Origin: an uncultured Collinsella sp.
Lineage (GTDB): Bacteria; Actinomycetota; Coriobacteriia; Coriobacteriales; Coriobacteriaceae
Direction: 5' to 3'
DNA length: 7,325 nucleotides
Assembly (NCBI GenBank): GCA_902489295.1
Contig: CABTZM010000104.1
Location: 1 to 7,325, forward strand
Shown: positions 1 through 7,116 of the stretch, piece after piece
Layout: every line of letters begins with the position of its first letter
Position numbering within the stretch: position 1 is the stretch's first letter
Position numbers and translations under genes: made by a program
Notes under the pieces: generated by a model
Told to the model about the DNA's origin: nothing
Database searches by the model: none
Seen by the model: the letters and a program-made list of their open reading frames with translations, nothing else

Positions 1-113
1 GCATGCCATCTTTTTCTTTCAGCTAAAGCACGCCGGAAATTCGACGCAGGCTGGCCAACCTTGCCGGACGTTGTCGACGCCGATCCAGCTCAGAAGCTAT
101 ATCGATACAGAAA
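1..113. other. Left edge beyond the inverted repeat, no gene recognised
   Basis: I see no recognisable gene, RNA or clear promoter in this stretch. A minus-strand frame that starts inside the left repeat arm (ATG at 148) and ends at a TAG at 23-25 would give 41 mostly arginine-rich residues. It lacks a good ribosome-binding site and matches no family I know. The stretch may be intergenic sequence. Confidence 0.4.
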
Positions 114-270
114 GGTCCCCGGCGCTGCCCGGGCGCCAACGGCCGCATATGAACTTTATCGCGAGTTCCGCACGAACAGGAGGCCACTTAATGTGGCCTC
201 CGTCGTGAGCAGGACTGTAGAGCAGGAAAGTTCATATGCGGCCGTTGGCGCCCGGGCAGTGCCGGGGACC
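114..270. repeat. Long inverted repeat, two 44-bp arms around a 69-base centre
   Basis: The left arm 114-157 and the right arm 227-270 are reverse complements over 44 bases with one mismatch (G124 opposite T260). The arms are GC-rich outside and end inwards in CATATGAACTTT. The repeat begins 12 bases after the stop of the fusion gene, so the operon transcript would fold it into a very stable stem. No T-run follows either arm on either strand, so it is not a standard intrinsic terminator. I see no target-site duplication at the outer edges. Possible roles are a 3' stabilising or Rho-blocking structure, a small nonautonomous mobile element, or an assembly or amplification artefact. Confidence 0.9.
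171..207. repeat. Hairpin inside the long inverted repeat
   Basis: GGAGGCCAC (179-187) pairs perfectly with GTGGCCTCC (193-201) around the loop TTAAT. An outer pair CACGA (171-175) with TCGTG (203-207) extends the stem across a small internal loop. It lies at the centre of the 44-bp inverted repeat, giving a nested structure. Neither strand shows a T-run after the stem, so terminator function is possible but not shown. Confidence 0.7.
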
Positions 271-282
271 GCACCTTTGCGA

Positions 283-2667
283 CTACAGCGTCATGTTCGG
301 ATCGGCATCGACGTCGAACGGCGAGATTTCACCTCGGTCGAATTTACGGCGGGCGACCTCCGCGATCATGGCTGCGTTATCGGTACAGGCAGACAAGGGC
401 GGCACCGTTACGCGGATCCCCTGACGCCCGAGCTTCTTGATCATCATCTCGCGCAGATGCGGATTGGCCGAGACGCCGCCGCCGATGCAGTATTCCTTGC
501 ATCCGGTGGCATGCAGGGCGTTTTTGGCCTTCTTGTACTGAACGTCAAAGACGGCTGCCTCAAACGAAGCCGCCAGATCGGGCAGGTGAATCGTGCGCCC
601 GGCCTTGGTCTCCTGCTCGATGTAGAGCGTCACGGCCGTTTTAAGACCCGAAAGCGAGAAACGATAGTCTCCCCTGCTGTTAAGCGCGCGAGGAAAATCG
701 ATCGCGCGGGGGTTGCCCGTCTCGGCCAGCTTGGAGATGATGGGGCCACCGGGATAGCCCAGACCCAACGCCTTGGCTACCTTGTCGAAGGCCTCGCCCA
801 CAGCATCGTCGAGTGTCTCACCAAGTACCTCGTAGTCGCCCCATGCCTTCACGTGCACGAGCATGGTATGACCGCCCGAGACGAGCGTGAAGATAAACGG
901 CGGCCTGAGATCGGGCTGCGCCAGCAGGTTGGCGAACAGATGGCCCTCCAGATGGTTGACGCACACGAGCGGCTTGCCGGCGGCATAGGCAAAGCCCTTG
1001 GCGAAGGCGACGCCCACTACCAGAGCACCCACCAGGCCCGGACCCTGTGTCACGCCAACAGCGGCGAGTTCGCTCGGCGCGATGGCTCCACCCTCAAGAC
1101 CAAGAGATGCTGCAGCATCCTCGAGCGCCGCATCCACGACACTCACAATCACCTCAACGTGTTTGCGCGAGGCGATCTCGGGCACCACGCCGCCAAAGCG
1201 GGCGTGAAAATCAATCTGTGTCGACACCTGGTTGGCCAGCATATTGCCATCCGCATCGATAATCGCCACCGCCGTCTCGTCGCAGGAACTCTCGATGGCA
1301 AGCACTAGGCGGCGGCGCTCAATTTCGGCACGCTCCCCCTCGGAGCGCCTAGGCGCAGGCAGCGGCCATACGCGCTGCTCTGCCGCCGTCGGCTCGGGCG
1401 AGGCATTGTCGACCGGAAGCACCAGGGGCAGCGGAGCCGTCATGACGATGGCATCCTTGCCAGCACCATAATAGCCGCGGCGCCATCCTGCCTCGGTAAA
1501 GCCCAGAGCGTTATAAAGCGCGATCGCTCCCTTGTTGTCGTCCTCGACCTCGAGCGAAGCCGTGGTGCAGCCGAGCATCTGGGCATCATAGCTCACATGC
1601 GACAGCAGCTTGCGGGCAATGCCCTCACGGTGATGTGCCGGGTCGACGGCGACATCCAGAATCTGCACATCACCGTCCACGACCATACCGCCGGCAAGGC
1701 CCAGCAGCTTGCCATCGTCGTGTGCCACCCACCAACTACGCGGCGCAGCGACGTCCTCGCCCAGTTCGGACAGAAACATGCCCGGCGTCCACGCCTCGTG
1801 TCCGGCACCTTCAAAGCAGGCAGCCTCTAGCGCGCTCGCGCCCTCGGCATCCGCCGCGCCCATGGGACGGAACTGCAGATGACGACCGGCGAGCTCATCG
1901 GCAACGCCCGTAATTTCGCTCTGCGCACTCTCGGCAAGACCAAGACGCTTGCGCTCGTTTTCCTCGGCATCCGAAAGGCGCGTGTAAATCGGCAGGACGC
2001 GAGCCGGATCGCCGTCACCCGCAGCGTGCACGAGCAGCAAGCCCTCGCCCGAAGGCCACCACAGGTCGCGCTCCACGCAGCGGGCGGTCTCGTCCTCACC
2101 CAGCAGCTTGCCATAGCGCACGAGACCGTCACCGGTCAGCTGAACCTGGTCCCAGTCCGCTGCTCGGCGCCACTCATCGAGCGCCACGGCGGCCTTGACC
2201 ACGTGTTCGCGCTCAAATTGACGCTCGGGACCCTCATCGCCCAGCATATATAGTGCCGGATATACCTCACCGCGCATGGCATCGGCCAAGATACCAAGCT
2301 TGCCGCGCACGCCAGCCTTCCACGCCGTCCAAGCGCAAGCGTCGAGCGTCGACACGCCCAGCAGTGGAACATTGGCACCGCGCGCGAGGCCCTTGGCAGT
2401 GGAGATGCCGATGCGCACACCCGTAAACGACCCCGGGCCGCGGCCGACCACGTAGTAACCAACATCGCTGCGATCCAGACCGGCTTGAGCCAGCACGCCA
2501 TCAACGGTATTCACGAGCTCAACGTTGGCGTGACGGCGACACATGTGGTCGCCACTCACGAGCTTCGTCTCGCCCGTCTGCCCATCAATCCAGCTTGCCG
2601 CGCAGGCAAGCATGTCGGTCGAGGTATCGAGCGCCACCACCAGCGCGTTGTCGTTATGCAAGCTCAT
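283..2667 (-). CDS. tsaB-rimI-tsaD: Three-domain fusion TsaB-RimI-TsaD (t6A transferase plus S18 acetyltransferase)
   Basis: One 794-residue frame carries three proteins that are usually separate. Residues about 1-235 are TsaB, the ASKHA-fold dimerisation partner (ALDTST 12-17, GRGPGSFTGVRIG 75-87). Residues about 264-412 are a GNAT acetyltransferase like RimI, which acetylates the N-terminus of ribosomal protein S18; HHREGIARKLL (346-356) is the acetyl-CoA loop, and Glu373 and Tyr385 match the spacing of the RimI catalytic pair Glu103/Tyr115. A Pro/Arg-rich linker (about 413-451) leads to TsaD (452-794), which transfers the threonylcarbamoyl group to tRNA A37. TsaD motifs are complete: IESSCDETAVAI (458-469), NHLEGHL (571-577, metal ligands His572/His576), VSGGHT (596-601), GEAFDKVAKALGLGYPGG (624-641) and CTDNAAMIA (761-769, ligand Asp763). 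The frame opens to a TTG at 2685, but the ATG at 2667 precedes the TsaB motif, has AAGG nine bases upstream, and overlaps the tsaE stop. Confidence 0.94.
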   Translation of the reverse strand: MSLHNDNALVVALDTSTDMLACAASWIDGQTGETKLVSGDHMCRRHANVELVNTVDGVLAQAGLDRSDVGYYVVGRGPGSFTGVRIGISTAKGLARGANVPLLGVSTLDACAWTAWKAGVRGKLGILADAMRGEVYPALYMLGDEGPERQFEREHVVKAAVALDEWRRAADWDQVQLTGDGLVRYGKLLGEDETARCVERDLWWPSGEGLLLVHAAGDGDPARVLPIYTRLSDAEENERKRLGLAESAQSEITGVADELAGRHLQFRPMGAADAEGASALEAACFEGAGHEAWTPGMFLSELGEDVAAPRSWWVAHDDGKLLGLAGGMVVDGDVQILDVAVDPAHHREGIARKLLSHVSYDAQMLGCTTASLEVEDDNKGAIALYNALGFTEAGWRRGYYGAGKDAIVMTAPLPLVLPVDNASPEPTAAEQRVWPLPAPRRSEGERAEIERRRLVLAIESSCDETAVAIIDADGNMLANQVSTQIDFHARFGGVVPEIASRKHVEVIVSVVDAALEDAAASLGLEGGAIAPSELAAVGVTQGPGLVGALVVGVAFAKGFAYAAGKPLVCVNHLEGHLFANLLAQPDLRPPFIFTLVSGGHTMLVHVKAWGDYEVLGETLDDAVGEAFDKVAKALGLGYPGGPIISKLAETGNPRAIDFPRALNSRGDYRFSLSGLKTAVTLYIEQETKAGRTIHLPDLAASFEAAVFDVQYKKAKNALHATGCKEYCIGGGVSANPHLREMMIKKLGRQGIRVTVPPLSACTDNAAMIAEVARRKFDRGEISPFDVDADPNMTL

Positions 2668-3160
2668 CTTGTACAGCCTTATCAATCAAATGGGAAAGCT
2701 CCATTGCGCGGTCACCGTGTGCCTCGAGCGTTATCGTTCGCACATCGCTGTCGCCCTCATCACGCTTGAGCGTCACCGAAAGATACTCATCCGTCAGCTC
2801 GTCTTGGAATTGTTCGCCCCATTCCAGCAGGCAAGCACCCTCATAGCCCAGCACATCGAAAATGCCCGTATCCTCGAGCTCGTAGGCATGCTCCAGGCGG
2901 TATAGATCAAAGTGAAACAGCGGAATACGGCCTTGATCGTGAACGGCCATGAGCGCAAACGTAGGGCTCGTAACCATATGCCCATCGCCCAGCCCGCGCG
3001 AGACGCCCTTGGTAAAGTGAGTTTTGCCCGCCCCCAGGCCACCGGTCAGGATGAGCACATCGCCGTCCTCAAGGCACGGTGCAATTAGCTCGCCAAAGTA
3101 CTCCGTATCGGCAGCGCAAGTCGTTTTGTAAGTACCTACCCCCAGGCGCTCCAGGGACAT
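2654..3160 (-). CDS. tsaE: tRNA threonylcarbamoyladenosine biosynthesis ATPase TsaE
   Basis: TsaE is the small ATPase that binds the TsaB-TsaD complex and drives its catalytic cycle during N6-threonylcarbamoylation of A37 in ANN-decoding tRNAs. The 168-residue protein has Walker A GGLGAGKT (40-47), with Lys46 and Thr47 for ATP and Mg. It also has the switch-like VTSPTFAL (63-70), FHFDLYRLE (82-90), and LLEWGEQF (111-118) in the Walker B-like region. The length is close to the usual 150-170. AAGGAG (3171-3166) stands five bases before the ATG, and the gap to the UDG stop is 12 nt. The last 14 bases overlap the start of the fusion gene that encodes its partners, suggesting coupled synthesis of the complex. 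Confidence 0.96.
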   Translation of the reverse strand: MSLERLGVGTYKTTCAADTEYFGELIAPCLEDGDVLILTGGLGAGKTHFTKGVSRGLGDGHMVTSPTFALMAVHDQGRIPLFHFDLYRLEHAYELEDTGIFDVLGYEGACLLEWGEQFQDELTDEYLSVTLKRDEGDSDVRTITLEAHGDRAMELSHLIDKAVQDELA

Positions 3161-3172
3161 ATATGCTCCTTA

Positions 3173-3793
3173 TTATTCCGAGGCGTCCTCTGGTGCGGGA
3201 TGTCGCTCCAGATAGTCGCCCAGCATCTTAAAGTCTTCCTCCAGCAGCTCCTGCCACGCCGGATTGCGCAGCGCTGCTGCCGGATGGAACGTGGGCATTA
3301 CTACAAAATGCCCCATCTGGTGGAACCTGCCGCGCAGCTTAGTAATGCCAATCTCGGTCTTAAGCACAAAGTGCGTCGCGGGGTTGCCGAGCGTCACGAT
3401 GATATCGGGCCAGATGCTTCGAATCTGCTCACGCAAAAACGGCGAGCAAGCCAGTACTTCCTCGGGGCGCGGATTGCGGTTTCCCGGCGGGCGGCACTTA
3501 AGCACATTGGCAATGTAGACGTCTTCGCGTTTAAGACCCGCCAGGGACAAAATGCCGTTGAGGTCCTCGCCTGCCGCCCCCACAAAGGGCTCGCCCTGCA
3601 AATCCTCATTGCGGCCCGGCGCCTCACCAATAAACATCACGCGGGCGTGGGGGTTTCCCACGCCAAACACGATATTGTGACGCGACTGGTAGAGCTGGCA
3701 GAGGTGACAATCGCCCAGAACGGCCTCGATTTCCTCGAGTGCGACCTCACGTGGCACCTGATGGGTATGGCCGGGGATGTGCATGACGCCCAT
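3173..3793 (-). CDS. udg: Uracil-DNA glycosylase, family 4 (Fe-S cluster type)
   Basis: Family 4 UDGs cut uracil, arising from cytosine deamination or misincorporation, out of DNA to start base-excision repair. The 206-residue protein shows GEAPGRNEDLQGEPFVGAAG (56-75), the family 4 form of the active-site motif, and the second motif FHPAAAL (169-175). Four cysteines match the [4Fe-4S] pattern: Cys29 and Cys32 (CxxC), then Cys100 in KCRPPGNRNP (99-108) and Cys116, with 15 residues between the last two. The Fe-S spacing argues against families 1, 2 and 5. AGGAG (3803-3799) overlaps the alr stop, five bases before the ATG, supporting this start over the Met at residue 4. The gap to alr is 8 nt. 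It sits among cell-wall and tRNA-modification genes with no obvious functional link to either. Confidence 0.93.
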   Translation of the reverse strand: MGVMHIPGHTHQVPREVALEEIEAVLGDCHLCQLYQSRHNIVFGVGNPHARVMFIGEAPGRNEDLQGEPFVGAAGEDLNGILSLAGLKREDVYIANVLKCRPPGNRNPRPEEVLACSPFLREQIRSIWPDIIVTLGNPATHFVLKTEIGITKLRGRFHQMGHFVVMPTFHPAAALRNPAWQELLEEDFKMLGDYLERHPAPEDASE

Positions 3794-3801
3794 AGCGGCT
3801 C

Positions 3802-4947
3802 CTACACGTAGACCTTGTCGAGACGCATGCCAAAGCCGCAGGCGACCTCGTAGTTAATCGTTCCGCGCAGTCGGGCCATCTCGTCCATAGTGATCTCGGC
3901 ATCGCCATCGCGGCCGACAATAATCATCTCGTCACCATACTCGGCCTCGGGAATCTCGTGTGCCGGGTTGGACTGAATGGCGACCATAAACTGGTCCATG
4001 CAGATATTGCCAACCTGATGCACGCGCTCGCCGCGATACAGCACATCCATACGATTGGAAAGCGTACGCGATAGGCCGTCGGCATAACCGATCGGCAGCG
4101 TGCAGATCTGAACGCGCGTGCGCGGTACGCGGTAGGTAAAACCGTAGCCCACGCCCTCACCCATCGCAGGGTGTGCCACGCGCGTCACGCGCGCATGGAC
4201 GCTCATAACGGGATCAAGCTGCATCACGCGGCCACTCAGCTCGCACGGCTGCATGCCATACAAGCCAACGCCGGCGCGAATCATATCAAAATGCATCGAG
4301 GGGTCGAGCATCGAGGACGGCGTGTTGGCGCAGTGCACGATACCGCACTCAAAGCCCGCATCCTTAATGGCCTGAACGGCCTCGGTAAAGCGCTGACACT
4401 GCAGTTTGTAGTCCCAGCCCGAAGGTTCATCGGCCGTGGCGAAGTGCGTAAATACGCCGTCGCACTGAATACCGCGATGGAAATTAATACCGCGCACAAA
4501 GTCGAGCACCTGCGTGTAGTGTACGCCGATACGATTCATACCTGTCTCGATGGCGAGATGATACTTGCCCACCTTGCCCGCCGCGACGGCACATTCGCCA
4601 TACGCAAGAGCAAAGTCAGACGTATAGACCGAGGGCATGATATCAAACTCGAGCAACGTCGGAATGGCCTCGATAGGCGGCTCGCTTAGGATGAGGATGG
4701 GCTTCGTAATCCCGCCCTGTCGGAGCTCAACGCCCTCGTTAACCGTCGCCACGGCAAACATGTCGGCACCGGCCGAATACATGATCTTGGCGCACTCAAC
4801 AGCTCCATGACCATAAGCATCGGCCTTGACCACGCAGCACAGGCGCTGACGTGGATTCAGCAAGTTCTTATAGGCCCTCGTGTTGCGACGGAGCGCCCCA
4901 CGGTCGATCTCGACCCAGGACCAGCGCGTCAAATCGGCTTTATTCAT
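3802..4947 (-). CDS. alr: Alanine racemase, PLP-dependent
   Basis: Alr interconverts L- and D-alanine, supplying D-Ala for the peptidoglycan stem peptide. The 381-residue protein has the normal length. VVKADAYGHG (39-48) contains the PLP Schiff-base lysine Lys41. IETGMNRIG (133-141) carries the conserved Arg139 near the cofactor, RAGVGLYG (224-231) is the phosphate-binding region, and VGYGFTYR (266-273) holds Tyr268, the expected second catalytic base. LPIGYADG (284-291), GNICMDQF (313-320) and a C-terminal NYEVAC (365-370) are also typical. The start follows the nnr TAA after two bases (TAATCATG). Its Shine-Dalgarno sequence is weak (GGAT within the nnr end), so it may depend on ribosomes finishing nnr. 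Nothing is missing or broken. Confidence 0.97.
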   Translation of the reverse strand: MNKADLTRWSWVEIDRGALRRNTRAYKNLLNPRQRLCCVVKADAYGHGAVECAKIMYSAGADMFAVATVNEGVELRQGGITKPILILSEPPIEAIPTLLEFDIMPSVYTSDFALAYGECAVAAGKVGKYHLAIETGMNRIGVHYTQVLDFVRGINFHRGIQCDGVFTHFATADEPSGWDYKLQCQRFTEAVQAIKDAGFECGIVHCANTPSSMLDPSMHFDMIRAGVGLYGMQPCELSGRVMQLDPVMSVHARVTRVAHPAMGEGVGYGFTYRVPRTRVQICTLPIGYADGLSRTLSNRMDVLYRGERVHQVGNICMDQFMVAIQSNPAHEIPEAEYGDEMIIVGRDGDAEITMDEMARLRGTINYEVACGFGMRLDKVYV

Positions 4948-4949
4948 GA

Positions 4950-6566
4950 TTAGTCATCCGACCCTTCGTCCATGATTCCCAGATCTTCGAGCGCATCCTT
5001 TGCCGCCAGCTCCATGGCAGGACCGATCAAGTCGATAAGATCGGTCGCGATAACGCTCTTCTCACCATACTCCGTCGCCGCGGCAAAACCGGCGTAGCTG
5101 TGAAGTGCGACGGCGTACGAATACAGCAACTCCCAACGATCCATCTCGTCGCGCATGGTGGCAAGCGTGCCGGCCAAAATACCCGCGAGAACATCACCCG
5201 AACCGGCAGTTGCCAGAGAAGCCGGACCCGAGAGCGGCAGCAGTACACGCTCAACGCCACAGATAGCCGTCGTCGGCCCCTTGGCAATGACCACCAGATT
5301 GTCGGAGCCTGCAGCCCAGACAACCTTCTGCGCAGCTGCAATCGCGGTACCAAGGTCGTTCACCTCGTCACCGGCAACCAGACGCGAAAGCTCACGATAG
5401 TGCGGCGTCATAACCAACGGCTGCTCGCGACGATACATCTCGGGGTTACTATCAATACCGTCAATGGCAATCTTAGCAAGGCAGTTGAGTGCATCGGCAT
5501 CCAAAATAAGCGGTACATCAAGCTCGAGCAAGCCCGAAACCACCTGCATAGCGCCGGCAGACGTCGTCATACCGGGACCGCACAGTACGCAGCTGTACTT
5601 CTTTGCAATCTCGCACACCGTCATGCGCGCAGCGGCGCCAAAGGAGCCGCGGGAATCAGACGGAATAGCAAAGACGGGAATCGAAGGAAGTGCCATGCGA
5701 ATAAGATTAGCGCAGGCGTCAGGAGCCGCGACTGCCACGTAACCAGCACCCGCGCGAGCTGCAGACTTGGCCGCCATAATGGCAGCACCAGGATATTGCG
5801 CAGATCCGGCGACAATAAGCACAGAGCCACGGGAATACTTATCGATATTCGTAGGAAGTGGAGCAAAGTAATCAACTAAGTCATCGGGCTCGACAATCTC
5901 GGCGGCGTGGTCGACATCATCGATGACCTCGTCAAGACGGTCGTAAAGATTGCCGCAGATCAAATCGCCAGCATACTCAGGGCCATCAGCGCTATACAAA
6001 CCAATCTTGGGCGCAATCATCGTCACCGTATGCTCGGCACGAATGCAGTCGTCATCAACAACGCCCGTCTCGGCATTCAGGCCCGAGGGGACATCAATGG
6101 ATACGACACAATCGGCGCATTCATTGACCGTAGGAATCCAGATGGAGAACGGCGCACGCAGATTCCCGTGGAAACCGGTACCAAAAATGGCATCGACAAC
6201 AACATCGGCCTTATCGATCAAAACCTCGAGTTCGTCACGCGAAGGGCCGACGCAAACGTGCACATCGCGGCCGGCAGTACGACGAGCAACATGACGTGCC
6301 AGAGCAGCAGGAATCTCATCCGGTTCAACCGGAGAAACGATATCCACGTCCACACCCTTATGGCTCAGAATATCGGCGGCAACCCAACCGTCGCCGCCAT
6401 TATTACCAAAACCGACCAGAACGAGAACCCGATCGGGATTGAGCTTCAAGACCTCGTTGGCGGCAAACTCACCCGCTAGCTCCATAAGCTCGGCCTTCGA
6501 AGTCCCTTCGCGTTCGATGATATCCTCGAGACGAACGACTTCTTCGGTACTCAAAACCGGTTTCAT
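4950..6566 (-). CDS. nnr: Bifunctional NAD(P)H-hydrate epimerase / ADP-dependent NAD(P)H-hydrate dehydratase
   Basis: Nnr repairs damaged cofactors: the epimerase interconverts R- and S-NAD(P)HX, and the dehydratase uses ADP to return S-NAD(P)HX to NAD(P)H. The 538 residues cover both domains. The N-terminal YjeF_N epimerase half (about 1-220) shows GFGNNGGDGWV (52-62), DAIFGTGFHG (125-134) and SIDVPSGLNAETG (156-168). The C-terminal ribokinase-like half (about 235-520) shows YSRGSVLIVAGSAQYPGA (244-261), LILDADALN (353-361), MTPHYREL (386-393), VIAKGP (426-431) and the nucleotide-site TAGSGDVLAG (453-462). All key motifs are intact and the length is normal for the fused bacterial form. The ATG follows the acpS TAG with no gap, and AGGAG (6576-6572) lies inside the end of acpS five bases before it, so translation is probably coupled. 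Confidence 0.96.
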   Translation of the reverse strand: MKPVLSTEEVVRLEDIIEREGTSKAELMELAGEFAANEVLKLNPDRVLVLVGFGNNGGDGWVAADILSHKGVDVDIVSPVEPDEIPAALARHVARRTAGRDVHVCVGPSRDELEVLIDKADVVVDAIFGTGFHGNLRAPFSIWIPTVNECADCVVSIDVPSGLNAETGVVDDDCIRAEHTVTMIAPKIGLYSADGPEYAGDLICGNLYDRLDEVIDDVDHAAEIVEPDDLVDYFAPLPTNIDKYSRGSVLIVAGSAQYPGAAIMAAKSAARAGAGYVAVAAPDACANLIRMALPSIPVFAIPSDSRGSFGAAARMTVCEIAKKYSCVLCGPGMTTSAGAMQVVSGLLELDVPLILDADALNCLAKIAIDGIDSNPEMYRREQPLVMTPHYRELSRLVAGDEVNDLGTAIAAAQKVVWAAGSDNLVVIAKGPTTAICGVERVLLPLSGPASLATAGSGDVLAGILAGTLATMRDEMDRWELLYSYAVALHSYAGFAAATEYGEKSVIATDLIDLIGPAMELAAKDALEDLGIMDEGSDD

Positions 6567-7106
6567 CTATGCTCCTAGCGTATCTTGCGAAGCATCGCCC
6601 AGGTGCTCCGTCAATGCTGAATTCTGCAGCTGCTCAAGCTCATCTAAAACAGAGCGAGCCTCTTTAAATGTCTGCGCTACGCGTTTCTTGGTACTCACCT
6701 TTTCCTCTTTTGGCTTAGGCCGAGCATCTTCGGTAATCGCGATGGCATTCGCAACGGCTAAGTCTCCTGTAAGCGTAATGGAAAGAGCGACCTCAACAAC
6801 ACCCAGCTCTTGAGCGATCTCGAGAGCACGGCCCGAAAGCAGCGCTTTCGGTTTGCCGAGTTTATCACGCGTAACCGAAACATCCTTGCGACCAACGCCT
6901 TGACTAAAACCCGTGCCGAGAGCTTTAAGTACCGCCTCGCGCGAAGCAAAGCGGCTGGCATAGTGAGCAGCGGGACGCGATGATGCATCACAATACGCAC
7001 GCTCTTCTTCGGTAAACACACGCCGAGCAAACGACGGCGTCTTTTCAAGAATTGATTTCATACGGGAAATCTCGACGATATCAACGCCGATACCAGCTTC
7101 AGCCAT
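6567..7106 (-). CDS. acpS: Holo-[acyl-carrier-protein] synthase AcpS with C-terminal extension
   Basis: AcpS transfers 4'-phosphopantetheine from CoA to the serine of apo-acyl carrier protein in the cytoplasm, activating it for fatty acid synthesis. Translation gives 179 residues. The N-terminal GIGVDIVEI (residues 5-13) carries the Mg-binding Asp9, and RFASREAVLKALGTG (52-66) carries the second metal ligand Glu57 and Lys61; the usual Lys before that Glu is Arg56. The family is normally about 120-130 residues, so roughly residues 129-179 form an added Lys/Glu-rich tail that looks helical. An in-frame ATG at 7118 would add four residues, but the ATG at 7106 is preferred because GGAGGT lies four bases before it and the protein then starts just before the conserved GIGVD motif. 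It is the first gene of the operon, and its TAG stop directly abuts the nnr start. Identity is secure; the role of the tail is unknown. Confidence 0.95.
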   Translation of the reverse strand: MAEAGIGVDIVEISRMKSILEKTPSFARRVFTEEERAYCDASSRPAAHYASRFASREAVLKALGTGFSQGVGRKDVSVTRDKLGKPKALLSGRALEIAQELGVVEVALSITLTGDLAVANAIAITEDARPKPKEEKVSTKKRVAQTFKEARSVLDELEQLQNSALTEHLGDASQDTLGA

Positions 7107-7110
7107 GTTC

Positions 7111-7116
7111 ACCTCC
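7111..7116 (-). promoter_or_regulatory. Shine-Dalgarno sequence that decides the acpS start
   Basis: The minus strand reads GGAGGT, then GAAC, then ATG at 7106. This near-perfect site with ideal spacing favours the second in-frame Met over the upstream ATG at 7118. The upstream ATG overlaps the site itself (ATGGAGGT), and I see no comparable site in front of it. Confidence 0.8.

Noticed and set aside
23..148. Minus-strand 41-residue frame beginning inside the left inverted-repeat arm
   Set aside because: It has no strong Shine-Dalgarno sequence, is arginine-rich and resembles no known family. Its first dozen codons are repeat-arm sequence also present in the other arm. Too short and unsupported to call.
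171..207. Calling the central hairpin the operon's intrinsic terminator
   Set aside because: The stem is good, but on neither strand is it followed by a T-run, so only a generic hairpin can be supported.
114..270. Calling the inverted repeat an insertion sequence or CRISPR unit
   Set aside because: There is no transposase frame in the 69-base centre, no visible target duplication at the outer edges, and no series of regularly spaced repeats.
61..1308. Plus-strand open frame of 415 codons opposite the 3' part of the fusion gene
   Set aside because: It is antisense to the TsaD module, whose motifs are all intact on the minus strand. The plus frame shows no recognisable domain, and its first part runs through the inverted repeat. 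Long antisense frames are common in GC-rich coding DNA.
5100..5879. Plus-strand open frame of 259 codons opposite nnr
   Set aside because: It is fully antisense to the Nnr dehydratase domain. Its translation is Arg/His/Asn-rich with no recognisable motif, as expected for a shadow frame.
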